NCBI GenBank assembly: GCA_029582155.1 | Contig: CM055898.1 | Coordinates: forward strand, 24,372,839 to 24,436,838 | Origin: Panopea generosa | Lineage: Eukaryota; Mollusca; Bivalvia; Adapedonta; Hiatellidae | Reading direction: 5' to 3' | Length of the DNA: 64,000 nucleotides | Shown: positions 24,056-35,569 of the stretch, piece by piece | Position numbering within the stretch: position 1 is the first letter of the stretch | How the letters are laid out: each line of letters opens with the position of its first letter | Position numbers and translations under genes: made by a program | The notes under the pieces: model-generated | Database searches by the model: none | Told to the model about the DNA's origin: nothing | Seen by the model: the letters and a program-made list of their open reading frames with translations, nothing else

Positions 24056-25409
24056 ACCAACAAACAATAGATTTAGTTGGTAAATTGATTGTAACTTTCG
24101 ATGGAAGTGACCGGACCGAACAATATTGCTGTTGAAGGTTACAATTTAAATATGAACATGAAGTCCTGGGCCAAGATTTTATGAATTTTATTTCATTTAA
24201 CCAACTATTTTAAAATAAATTAAATACTTGCATTGATATTGCAGGTAAAAAAAAACAACACTCAAATGAAATGATTAAAATTATGGTAAAAAAATCTGAG
24301 ACAACATTGCTCAAGTTTTATCTTGACAGTATTTTCTTCCAAAATTGGAACAAACTCTTACTCGGCGGGTAAACACAAATGCTGGAATGAATTAAAACAG
24401 TGATCAGCTGTATACATATGTAAGTAACAAAGTAACACTGACCTGCATTAGAGGCAATATTGAAATAATTTAACCCTGTTCTACGACACATATATCTAAT
24501 CAAATAAAACCAGAGTTGTGATGTTTTAAAAATATAATGTAAGTAAAAAACAAAACAAAAAATTCAACCTATAATTTGTTTTTCCACTATTTGTCATTGA
24601 CAAATGGATTCCTTTCAATCATGTCCCATGTTTACAAACTTGTAGGTATAACATTTGAAGTTACGAAAAAAAATCAGGAAATTCCTTTAGTATTTCACTT
24701 ACAAATAATTTATGAATTTTCGTTAACTTCGTAAAAAGTGTTCTTTTTAAGATCCGCAAAATACTGCCCAATGAAATGTTCCTAGGTGTCACAATTTGTT
24801 TGTGCGAAAAAATCTTAAGACTTACGAAGGTTAGAAAACGGGCCCCTTGGTTCACATTTTCTTTTTTCCTTTTATAATTGTGTCAATGCTGTCGATAACA
24901 TCTCAATATGTGAGAGTGGTGGTCGATCAGTTACAACCAGCATCAATAATTCAGTGTTGGCCAGTGTCTATAGTCCAGCGTGGCGGCTGTTCCACATTAG
25001 CAGATTTACGGATGTGTATGCTTGACGCCTTAATTGCTGTACTTTCACAGCTCTAGTTGGAAGATTGTAGCTGCTCACACCATTGGTTTCTGTCAATAAA
25101 TTACAGGTCATTAGAACAGGTTTAGCATTGACCAACTTACTAATGGAATGTGTTCCGGAATTCGACTTAGTCCATAAAACATGTTTCAATTGTGCTCTAA
25201 AAACACTTTTCGCCTTGACTTTTACTTTTATATTGTTCATCACATACATCCTGATAACACTTATTTATTGCTACAAACCTGTCACCAAAGACATGTTTTG
25301 ATTGGAATGTCAACAAATATGGAGGCAATACATGTAGAAGTGCAGAAATGGCAGGCTTAAAAAATGATACACCCCTCCTGGCCTGTAAGCCTATCAACCA
25401 TTTTACAAT
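24056..25409. other. No gene seen
   Basis: Frames of up to 93 codons overlap on both strands (24847-25397). They lack recognisable domains or splice framing. Confidence 0.4.
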
Positions 25410-28400
25410 AAAGGGGAAGATATATCCAAGAGTTATAGTGAGGGGGGATATATATCAAGGATTTATAGTGAGGGTGGGATATATGCAGGATTTATAGTGA
25501 GGGGGGATATATCAAGGATTTATAGTGAAGGTGGGATATATGCAGGATTTATAGTGTGGGGGGATATATCAAAGATTTATAGTGAGGGTGTTATATATCC
25601 AGGATTTATAGTGAGGGGGGATATATCAAGGATTTATAGTGAGGGGGGATATATCAAGGATATATAGTGGGGGGTGGGAGTATATCCAGGAGTCATAGTG
25701 AGTGGTAGATATATCAAAGATTTATAGTGGGGGGATATACCAAGGATTTATAATGAGGGGAATATATCAAGGATTTATAGTGAGGGGGGATATATACAGG
25801 AGTTATAGTGAGGGGGGGGGGGGGGGGGGGGGGGAATATATCCAAGGTTTAAAGTGAGGGGGGATATTGCCAATATTTAAAGTGAGGGGGAGATATATCC
25901 AGGATTTATAATGAGGTGGAGATATATCAAAGATTTATAGTGAGGAGGAGATATATCAAAGATTTATAGCAAGTTGAGATATATCCAAGACATAAAGTGA
26001 GGGGGAGATATATCAAAGATTTATAGTGAGGGGGATATATATCCAGGACTTATAGTGAGAGGGAGATATATCAAAGATTTATAGCGAGATGGAGATATAT
26101 CCAAGACTTATAGTGAGGGGGAGAAATATCAAAGATTTATAGTGAGGGGGGGGGGGGGGGGGGGGGGGATATATCAAAGATTTATAGTGGGGGAAATATA
26201 TATCCAAGATTTATAGTGAGGGAGATATATATCCATGATTTATAGTGAGGGAGATATATATCTAGGATTTATAGTGAGAGGAGTTATATCCAGGATTTAT
26301 AGTGAGGGAGAGAGATATATCTAAGATTTATAGTGAGGTAGAGATATATCCAGGATTTATAATGAAGGGGAGATATAGCAAGGATTTATAGTGAGGAGAG
26401 ATATATCCATGATTTATAGTGAGTGTGAGATATATTCAGGATTTATAGTGAGGGGGAGATATATCCAGGATTTATAGTGAGGGGAAGATATATCCAAGAT
26501 TAAAAGTCTGGGAGATATATCCAATATTTATAGTGAGGGGGAGATATATCCAGGATTTATAATGAGGGAGAGATTTATCCAGGATTTATAGTGAGGGGGA
26601 GGTTTATCCAAGACTTACAGTGAGGTGGAGATATATTAAAGATTTATAGTGAGGGGGTGATATATATACAGGATTTATAGTGAGGGGGGGGGGGGGGGAG
26701 ATATATCAAAGATTTATAGTGAGGGAAATATATATATCCAGGATTTATAGTGAGGGGGAGATATATCCAAGATTTATAGTGAGGGGGAATATATCCAGGA
26801 TTTATAATGAGGGGAAGATATATCCAAGACTTATAGTGAGAGGGCGATATATATACAGGAATTATAGTGAGGTAGAGATATATCCCGGATTTATAATGAA
26901 GGGGGAGATATAGCCAGGATTTATAGTGAGGAAAGATATACCCAGAATTTATAGTGAGGGGGAGATATATCAAAGGTTTATAGTGAGGGAGATATATATC
27001 CAGGATTTATACCGGGGGTGGGGGGGAGATATACCCAACATTTATAGTGAGGGGGAGATATATTCAGGATTTATAGTGAGTGGGAGATATATACCAGGAT
27101 TTATAGTAAGGGGGGGTGGTAGATATATCAAAGATTTATAGTGAGGGAGAGATATAGCCAGGATTTATAATGAAGGGGAGATATATCCAAGATTTATAGT
27201 TTGGGGGATATATCAAAGATTTAAAATGAGGGAGAGATATAGCCAGGATTTAAAATGAAGGGGAGATATATCCAAGATTTGTAGTGAGGGGGAGATATAT
27301 CCAGGATTTATAGTGAGGGGGGAGATATATCCAAGATTTATAATGAGGGGGGATATATCCAGGATTTATAGCGAGGGGGGATATATCCAAGATTTAAAGT
27401 CGGGGAGATATATCCAATATTTATAGTGAGGGGGAGATATATCCAGGATTTATAATGAGGGAGAGATTTATCCAGGATTTAAAGTGAGGGGGGTATATCC
27501 AGGATTTATAGTGAGGGGGAGGTTTATCCAAGACTTACAGTGAGGGGAGATATATCCAAGACTTACAGTGAGGGGGAGATATATCAAAGATTTATAGTGA
27601 GGGTGAGATACATCCAGGATTTATAGTGAGGGGGAAATATATCCAGGATTTATAGTGAGTGGGGGAGATATATCCAAGATTTATAGTGAGGGGGAGATAT
27701 ATCCAGGATTAATAATGAAGGGGAGATATATCCAGGATTTAAAGTGAGGGGGGTATATCCAGGATTTATAGTGAGGGGGAGGTTTATCCAAGACTTACAG
27801 TGAGGGGAGATATATCCAAGACTTACAGTGAGGGGGAGATATATCAAAGATTTATAGTGAGGGTGAGATACATCCAGGATTTATAGTGAGGGGGAAATAT
27901 ATCCAGGATTTATAGTGAGTGGGGGAGATATATCCAAGATTTATAGTGAGGGGGAGATATATCCAGGATTAATAATGAAGGGGAGATATATCCAAGATTT
28001 ATAGTGAGGGGGAGATATATCCAGGATTTATAGTGAGGGTGGGGGGAGATATATCCAAGATTTATAGTTAGGGGGAGATATATCCAGGATTTATAATGAG
28101 GGGGAGATATATCAAAGACTTATAGTGAGGGGGTGATATATATACAGGATTTATAGTGAGGTAGAGATATATCCATGATTTATAATGAAGGGGAGATATA
28201 TCCAAGATTTATAGTGAGGGGGAGATATATCAAGGATTTATAGTGAGGGTGGGGGGAGATATATCCAAGATTTATAGTTAGTGGAGATACATCCAGGATT
28301 TATAGTGAGGAGGAGATATATTCAGGATTTATAGCGAGGGGGAGATATATCCAGGATTTATAGTGAGGGTGGGGGGAGATATATCCAAGATTTATAGTTA

Positions 28401-28890
28401 GGGGGAGATACATCCAGGATTTATAGTGAGGAGGAGATATATTCAGGATTTATAGCGAGGGGGAGATATATCCAGGATTTATAGTGACGGGGAGATATAT
28501 CAAAGATTTATAATGAAAATATCCAAGGTTTATAGTGATGGGAGATATATTCAGGATTTATAGTGACGGGGAGATATATCAAAGATTTATAATGAGGGGA
28601 AAATATCCAAGGTTTATAGTGATGGGAGATATATTCAGGATTTATAGTGAGGGGGATATATATTCAGTTTTTTTAGTGAGGGGAGATATATCAATGATTA
28701 ATAGTGAGGGGAAGATATATCCAAGGTTTAAAGTGAGGGGGAGATATATATAACTAAGATTTATAGTGAGGGGAGATATATCCAGGATTTATAGTTAGGG
28801 GGAGATATATCCAGGATTTATAGTGAGGGGGAGATATATTCAAGATTTATAGTGAGGGGGAGGTATATCCAGGATTTTTAGTGAGGGGTA
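25410..28890 (+). repeat. ~29-bp G-rich minisatellite, 3.5 kb, about 120 copies
   Basis: The core is ATATATCCAGGATTTATAGT followed by GAGGGGGAG. G-run length and CCAGG/CAAAG/CCAAG variants differ from unit to unit. Pure G tracts occur at 25812-25834 (23 G), 26146-26168 (23 G) and 26684-26698 (15 G). Larger blocks are themselves duplicated: 27481-27740 and 27741-28000 are nearly identical (shift 260 bp), 28271-28390 repeats with a 120 bp shift, and a block near 28515 repeats after about 86 bp. Confidence 0.97.
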
Positions 28891-30289
28891 GAGGTCTCCA
28901 TTGAAGATTATATCGATTTCTGACAAAGTTTCCAAAAATTTAGGGTGGTGATGGTGGGAATTCAAGTTTATTATGTTCTTTATTATTTTTACAGAAATAT
29001 AGATATATTCTTTAATATTCAGAAAATTTCATGGGCTTGTCTATTTTTTTGCATTCGGCCATCTTTAAACAATACATTGTTTGCCATGCTCCTACCTACT
29101 CTCTTAAAATTGCAGCTACCCAAACTTTTTTTATTAATTTTCAAAGCATTTAATTATTTTTATTCATGATTTCTGTCCATTTTCCTTTAAAATGACTATG
29201 CAAAATCAAAATTTGGCAGAAAAAAATACCTACCTACCTACCCACATGAAAAATACTGAGTCAGAGCACAGCAAACAAATATCTTTTTAAGGATGACCTT
29301 AGAATTCCCAAATAGATTTAGTTAAGATTAAATATCATAAAACATTTGCATTTAAAGGCATTATTTCTATTTACAATAAATTCCATTACAATATGTAATG
29401 TGAATCACAAAATTCTGGGTAACATTCAGTTTGCTTAAATGTTTAACTTGTTTGCAAATGTTTGATAACACTAGTCAACTGAACGACATGTTCGCTTTAA
29501 ATGTTTGCTAACAAAGCAAATACCTCTGAGAGCTGTTTGCTTGTGTTTATTACATGACTTAAAGGTAAATGGAGGGACTGTGACAATGTAGTCCAATTTT
29601 CATTTACTTTTTGTTTGTTTAGTCACCGTTTGCATTTATAACCAGAGTAAACATGTTCAAATGTACTGCACACAGCTCAAATCATTAGACCCAGGATCAT
29701 GGGTTCATATTTTTGCACTATACACCAGCAATGGAGACCCAGATTAGACTACAAATATCCTTAAATAGTCAGCATCTACATGTTTGGCTCTCATTCAGTA
29801 TTAACAATCACTCCTCATTCATGATGCTGTAATGACCCGCACCCATGGTTGGTCCAGCGTCAATTACAAAAACTTGACAAGTTGTAAGCACTCTCTGTGC
29901 TCAGCTGAAAGTACAATGCTTGTATAACTACTGCCTACAAGACCATATGGTACAGCTCAGTGAAAACTAATTTTGCTGAAACCATGCAAACGACAAATTG
30001 GATTATCCAGCTCTCTAATAACAGAAAGTTTGTATGATGATAGGAAATTGCTCTGTCAAAACGTACTCACCAGTACAATGATGTAGTTTGATTAAAATTT
30101 CCATTTACAGTTGGGAATCGTAGCTTCAAATTCCTGTTTTTATCTTATCTCAATTCTCAAGTCGTAGATTAAAAGATACAATATATTCATACATCTCAAA
30201 CAGTGATTGTGCTTTATTTTAAATTTAGTAAAAACAAAAATAAAAGAATGGTAACTGTAAATTGAATTGTTTTTTAGCTCTTGTTACTG
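28891..30289. other. No gene seen
   Basis: AT-rich sequence. There is a short TACC run at 29228-29241, and a weak B-box-like CATGGGTTCATATT near 29700 hints at a decayed SINE. No coding evidence. Confidence 0.4.
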
Positions 30290-30360
30290 GCCGACACAGA
30301 ACTCATCATCAATAAAACTGTAGTTTGTGTTAAAATGGTGTTTAATTCCTTAAAAAAAAA
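30290..30360 (+). repeat. SINE group B tail fragment
   Basis: CATCATCAATAAAACTG followed by GTTAAAATGGTGTTTAATTC corresponds to the group B 3' end. Confidence 0.5.
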
Positions 30361-30924
30361 TAAATTTTATAACTATGTCAAACATGATGTTAAACTCTAA
30401 ACAAAACAAAACAAAAATCTGTGTCCTTTTCTTGTTCTTTACTTCGCATTATGTAATACCAATTTGAAAAATAATCTACCAGTACAAAAACTAATGTTTA
30501 AGTTCTACAATGTGCGATTATCTTGAGATATTTCCTCCCGTATACCCCAGACTCTGTTTAGCCGTATGATATATTTGCAGATTAATGGAATTGATAGGTC
30601 AAATCGGGAGAAAAATTTGCATAAAGATACACTTAAGGTCGTTAAGATAAATAAGGATGAAAAAAAAAAAAATTTCCTGGCAGAAAGATGGATTTTTGTT
30701 TGCGAGATTTAAAGTGTGTACTTCATAGGAATTTGCATTTTAATTAAAATTTAAAGTTGTTATGTCTGTTTAATGGGTATTACATGATAATGTCGTACTA
30801 CAGCCAAATGTCATTAAGATAAAATATTAACACATGTATACATTTCTCTATACATTTACAGATATCTTGATCCAAAATCACAATTAAGTTTGTTTTAAAT
30901 TTGCATCCAAACTACTTTGATATT

Positions 30925-31010
30925 TTTTTATCGGTGGAGGAAACAAATCAGAGTGAGACGGCCTTGACCTTTCGCAAGTAACTGGCAATATCTCTTACAT
31001 AATATCATAT
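30925..31010 (-). repeat. SINE group B fragment
   Basis: On the minus strand: GCCAGTTACTTGCGAAAGG, then CTCACTCTGATTTGTTTCC and CCACCGATAAAA. This is the group B body in the same order. Confidence 0.6.
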
Positions 31011-31222
31011 ATGTGGAGAGCATGGTCTAGTTGTAGAGTACCAAACCCATGACGGAGGGTCGTTTGTTCGATCCTCCGCCACAGCTATTTGTGGTGTCCT
31101 TGAGCAAAACACTTTTTCCGCATATGCTTTGTACTGGTTCTACCTAGGAAGACTTTGAGTGTGATTTGTCTAAGTTGTAAGAACTTGTTTCACAATCGAA
31201 GTAAAATAAATAAGTTTTAACT
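31010..31222 (+). repeat. tRNA-derived SINE group C
   Basis: The A-box-like TGGTCTAGTTGTAGAG and B-box-like GTTTGTTCGATCC are followed by GTCCTTGAGCAAAACAC, GGTTCTACCTAGGAAG and a tail AGAACTTGTTTCACAATC...AAATAAATAAGTT. The tail recurs at 32098-32335 and 61455-61580. Confidence 0.8.
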
Positions 31223-31380
31223 ACATAATATCAGTGACATGTACTTGCAGAAAGACGTCTATTCTACTATACATTCATTCTGAGGTCTGACTCCACAGTA
31301 TTTGGATGAATGACTGAATACATATTTTGTAGGTAATTTTATAAGTGTATAGCTAATAGCTAGATGTGAAGATATCAATA

Positions 31381-31859
31381 CACTCTGGTCCTGTTATAAC
31401 ATGGTCTGATATAACGCGAAACTTGTTATGATGTATTTTTTCTTTGGCTCCCAAATTTAAAATCGATATTTTCAATCAGATTTATTAAAAACTTGCAGTA
31501 TAATAATTGATGAATTGATAAAAAATCTCAACTAAATCACTAAGAGTTTGCTAGCTTGTTACATTTTTCTAAACTGTAACAATGTATATGTGCATCAGTT
31601 ATACCTTGATAATTCAGACTGACATGATAACAAGTTTATAATAATTTACATTGACAAACAATGGTCTGTCATATTTATCACACATTGTCATGTGTTTGGT
31701 TACGGTACTTCAAACTCTTAAAGTATTGCCAAATAGTGTAGCGCAGTGCACCTTGGGATATTTATTATGTGGTTCCGCATATATCTTGGTTTCATTCCAG
31801 CATATATCTCGGTTTCATTCCATGGATCTCGACAACTATGTTATAACAGGACCAGAGTG
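31381..31859. mobile_element. TA-flanked MITE (mariner/pogo-like ends)
   Basis: CACTCTGGTCCTGTTATAAC at the left and its exact reverse complement GTTATAACAGGACCAGAGTG at the right end are flanked by TA at 31379-31380 and 31860-31861. The 479 bp interior has only incidental frames (31651-31943). GGTCC...TTATAAC ends with TA duplication are typical of Tigger/pogo-type elements. A transposase gene is absent. Confidence 0.85.
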
Positions 31860-32097
31860 TATGTTAAAAAAAGAAATATTGTGAAAAATAAAGTTAAATT
31901 AATAATATTAGAACTTATGTTACTTTTACCTAGAACTCATTAAATTTTGTCAATATGTTCAGGTGTCTTCTCCATACAGGTATTCGTAATTTCGATCATT
32001 TGGACACTGAAATTTAATTTATGGATTATATACATGAAATATTCATGAGTTCCACTAGTAAAACCTAACGGACAATAAACAGTGTCTCAAGATGTAT

Positions 32098-32335
32098 AGA
32101 CCGCAGCGTGATCTAGTGGTAGAGTGTCCGCCTCGCATGCGGAAGGTCGTGGGTTCTAGCAATAAAGCGTCATACCCAGGGTTGGAGGTTCGATTCAACA
32201 CCTTGGCAATGCATTCTATCCTTCACCAAAACACATTATCTGCATAACATTTTGTACTGATTAAGACTTTGGGCTTGATTTGTCCTAGTTCTTAGAACTT
32301 GTTTCACAATCAATGTAAAATTAATAAGTTTAGAA
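32098..32335 (+). repeat. SINE group C with tRNA-Ala(CGC)-like head
   Basis: TCTAGTGGTAGAGTG is followed by an anticodon arm with a perfect 5-bp stem (TCCGC/GCGGA) around CTCGCAT, whose anticodon would be CGC (Ala). The T arm is broken and there is no acceptor pairing, so this is not a functional tRNA. The tail AGAACTTGTTTCACAATC is the same as at 31010-31222. Confidence 0.8.
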
Positions 32336-32597
32336 TTAAATGCAACTTCAATATTTGCATCCAGTTGTAACATTCCAACATATACAAACATATTTAACAA
32401 TAGCGACCTGTATTCCTTTCTTTGATATTCTATTTGGACAGAAGTAATTAACCTGTGGCAGCTGCCTACTACACAGGGCAAACCATTCTTACAACATTAT
32501 TGATTGTTCAAGGTCTGTAATTCCTTTTTTATAATGTTAACAAAAAGCAATAATCAATACTTTAGAAAATATAATTGGAATGTAGTTTAAATAACAA

Positions 32598-33005
32598 GAT
32601 GTGGTCAAGTGGTCTAAAGTGTTGTGTCAAGATCACTGATCATCTCTCACTGTTGAGGTTCTGAGATCGAGACCAGTTGAGTTCAAACTCTAAGGCCATT
32701 AAAATAAATTGCTAGATTATCATCCAAATTTTTCTTAAAAATGGGGAGGGATTTTATTTTTAAAATTTTTGATGTTTTTTTATGAAAATAAAAAGGGTCG
32801 GGGTGGCATGAAAAATAGGGGGCCCGCAAGGATGATAATGTAGCAATTAATTTATTATGGCCTATTGTGAGAAAGTATGGGAATTACTCACAGAAGGACG
32901 GTGATTCTACTCAGATTAATGGTCATGAGATTGAGGTCTTTCTCTGTCAGTTAAACTGGCTGCCATATATAACACGCCTTGTGTTGAAAATGGCATCAAC
33001 TCCCA
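32598..33005 (+). repeat. SINE group B, split by a MITE
   Basis: The head GTGGTCAAGTGGTCTAAAG and the AGATCACTGATCATCTCTCAC part run to GAGTTCAAACTC. The element resumes after the insertion with TTGTGAGAAAGTATGGGAA, CAGAAGGACGGTGATTCTAC, TCAGTTAAACTGG and GTTGAAAATGGCATCAA. The interruption is the MITE at 32694-32862. Confidence 0.85.
32694..32862. mobile_element. Complete MITE nested in a SINE (Harbinger-like)
   Basis: The ends GGCCATTAAAATAAATTGC and, reversed, GGCCATAATAAATTAATTGC run on into TAGATTATCATCC/TACATTATCATCC. Flanks are TAA (32691-32693) and TAT (32863-32865), a slightly decayed TWA duplication. It belongs to the same family as 21347-21570 and 288-400. Confidence 0.85.
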
Positions 33006-33059
33006 TTCAATAAAGAGGAAGAAAACAGAAAATGATGTTCCAAGGGATTCACCAAATAA

Positions 33060-33500
33060 CTGGTCAAATCTGAACCAGAAGTTATTGACAGATTTGTACA
33101 AGATATTGTCGTCAAATCTACACTAGAAGTTTCAGACAGATTGTACAAGAAATTGTGGTCAAGTCTACACAAAAATTCATTGACAGATTTGTACAAGAAA
33201 TTGTGGACTACACTAGAAATCATTGACATATTTGTTCAAGAGATTTTGGTCAAATCTTTTCTGGAAGTTATTGACAGATTTGTACAAGAAAGTGTGGTCA
33301 AAACTACACTGGAAGTCATTGACAGATTTGTACAAGAAATTGTGGTCAAATCTATACTGGAATTCATTGACAGATTTGTACAAGAAATTGTGGACTACAC
33401 CAGAAATCATTGACATTTTTGTTCAAGAAATTGTGGTCAAAACTATACTAAAAGGTATTGCCATATTTGTACAAGAAATTTTAATCAAAACTATACAAGA
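33060..33500 (+). repeat. 48-bp minisatellite, about 9 copies
   Basis: The core is ATTGACAGATTTGTACAAGA followed by AATTGTGGTCAAATCTACACT and a GGAAG spacer. The 16-codon period leaves several overlapping frames open on both strands (33141-33606 and minus 32996-33416). These are not genes. Confidence 0.93.
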
Positions 33501-33954
33501 AACTAGTAGTCATTATCAAAACTGTTCTTTAATAGAAAAGTCATATAAAATTACACTAGATATCATGGTGAAAAATAAGTTAGAAATAGTGGTCAGAACT
33601 AAATGATTTATTCTGAAATTAAAGTCTTCAAAGGTAAAAAAAAAATATTTAAAAAGTAGTGTTTCATACTATCGTAGAAAATGTGGTCAAAACATTACCA
33701 AAAGCCATAAGTTATAATATTAATTACAACATATAACCATGTTTTCATGCTGGTAAGATCTAAGTACTGTCATATTTATTTATCGATTACATACCAGTCC
33801 ATGTTAAGATGTTTGCCCTGATAAACACATTACTATTTATATTATTCAGTTTTATTAATGTAAATTTGTAGTTGATTTTGAGTTATAGGTGTACAGAACA
33901 TTTTGTATAATGTTTTGGATCAATAATCTAGTCTCCATCCAAAGCCTGTGATTG
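33501..33954. other. No feature seen
   Basis: AT-rich sequence after the decaying edge of the 48-bp array. Confidence 0.4.
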
Positions 33955-34275
33955 AGTCAGTCCTGATTTTATCTATAGTGCTTGAACGAGTCAGTCCTGA
34001 TTTCTCAGTTGGTAGTGTGTTTGGCTATCGTTGCAGGGGTCATGAGTTTGAATCTCCACCCAGCAACAGTCTCTGTGATGATTGATATACAACATTGTGT
34101 CTCATTATCATTCTTCTCTCTCCCTTGATTCAAGTGGAAAAGTTACTTGTGAAAATTTGATGTGCTCTTGTACTGGTTAACCTTTCAAGATCCCAGGAAA
34201 GTGTTGTTAGGTTAACTAATTGTTTGTTATCCCTTGATGGCATAAAAATGATGCTTAATATTCAATCAATCAATC
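33955..34275 (+). repeat. tRNA-derived SINE group A, near complete
   Basis: A-box-like TCTCAGTTGGTAGTGTG and B-box-like ATGAGTTTGAATCTCC lead into CAACAGTCTCTGTGATGATT, then GTGCTCTTGTACTGGTTAAC, AAGATCCCAGGAAAG, GGTTAACTAATTG, CCCTTGATGGCATAAAAATG, and a terminal CAATCAATCAATCAG. This is the best reference copy of the group in the window. A short direct repeat (CAGTCCTGATTT) lies at its left side. Confidence 0.85.
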
Positions 34276-34289
34276 AGTCCAGATTTATC

Positions 34290-34425
34290 TATAGTGATTG
34301 AGCATATGCAGATAAAGATCTTGCTCAATGACTCCAAAACTACCCATGACTGAGGAACAAACTCACAACCCCCGGTCCTGGGTCCGTGGCGCTACCAGCG
34401 GACCACATAGGTCACTCTTTCCAAC
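34290..34425 (-). repeat. SINE group C, head and start of body
   Basis: The minus strand shows GGTCCGCTGGTAGCGCC, a B-box-like GGTTGTGAGTTTGTTCC, then GGAGTCATTGAGCAAGATC and GCATATGC, as in the group C body. Confidence 0.65.
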
Positions 34426-35039
34426 ATGTGTGCAAACCCTCAATTTAATTTTGTTTCTGTTTTGGAAAGGGGAATAACGTGTATATAGTTGAAATGTATC
34501 ATCATTTCGCATGATATAATTTATAATGAATTTTTACTCATATTTTCAAATATGGTGAACTCGAAAGAATGAATATACATGTAGTATAAAAGATATGTTT
34601 AATAGAATAAGTGCAGTGTGCTTCATGAACCATTATAGTGCACTTGATAGAATGAACATCATAGATATAATACCAAATGCTGCAATTTTACATTACATTG
34701 AGATTTTATACGAAATTAAGTTTTAAGACAGAACTGTGACTCCAGATCTTGTAAAGATTTCATCATGGCATTTTTATTGACAACTTAAGGCATTCAATCT
34801 TTGTTTCTGAAACAAGAAATGAAATTGAAATCGACGAAATCAAATATTAATGTAAATGTTTCAAAGATTACTTTCAACTGAATTTCACAAGTGCAATTTT
34901 ATTTATTTATACAGATTTTGAGGTTGATGTCTTTTTTGTTTCTCTTGTTGAACAGATTATTCCACAGAGGATTGATCCTAGTAATAAATACCTTTTTATT
35001 TTTGATTATGACACGCAGTTTTTAATGTCTAACTGCTAG
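34426..35039. other. No feature seen
   Basis: AT-rich non-coding sequence. Confidence 0.4.
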
Positions 35040-35390
35040 TTATAAAATAAGTAACTTGCTGAAGGATGTTGGTTCTACTCAGATTCATTCTGAGGTCGTC
35101 CTCTACCAATAAAACTGGATATGCCATATATAACCTGCAATGTATCGAAAATGGCTTTAAAGGGAATTTATCAGGATTTTTCAAAATTTTAAAATTGGCT
35201 ATAAGCATTATTTTCCAATATATCATGCCTATATATATTCACTGAATCCATATTTCCAAAAGATATCTACTAAATATGCCAAAATAATATATTTTAATAT
35301 GTATTTTAACCATTTTAAAAATAATTTTATTTTTAAGACACTTCTAGCATGTTTTCCTCATATACTCACTTTAAACCCCATTAAAAAAAT
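35040..35390 (+). repeat. SINE group B tail, split by a TTAA MITE
   Basis: GTAACTTGCTGAAGGATG, CTCAGATTCATTCTGAGGTC, ACCAATAAAACTGG and TATCGAAAATGGCTTTAA stop at 35160. TTAAACCCCATTAAAA at 35371 supplies the usual SINE end. The MITE at 35161-35370 lies between. Confidence 0.75.
35161..35370. mobile_element. TTAA-flanked MITE nested in a SINE
   Basis: It starts AGGGAATTTATCAGGATTTT and ends CCTCATATACTCACT, whose reverse complement matches the start at about 11 of 15 positions. TTAA lies on both sides (35157-35160 and 35371-35374). The same ends are better kept at 59599-60110. TTAA duplication is typical of piggyBac-like elements, but the end sequence is not a classic piggyBac one. Confidence 0.65.
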
Positions 35391-35569
35391 TAATGTCTGA
35401 AATTGTGGTGGATGTTCAGCAAAATTCAACACCCATTGAACCCTGTTTTTTTTTTTACTTTTAGTTTGACTACAACAGAATTTGTTGTGATTTTCACCTT
35501 GGCTGCAGTTGTATTATGATTTAAGATACATAGGAAGTTCAAACCTACCGCTTATGCTCTTATATTATT

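Noticed and set aside
24661-25397. Overlapping 60-93 codon frames on both strands
   Set aside because: No domain, no conserved motif, no splice pattern.
32100-32175. tRNA-Ala gene
   Set aside because: The anticodon arm is good, but the T arm is broken, there is no acceptor pairing, and a SINE tail follows.
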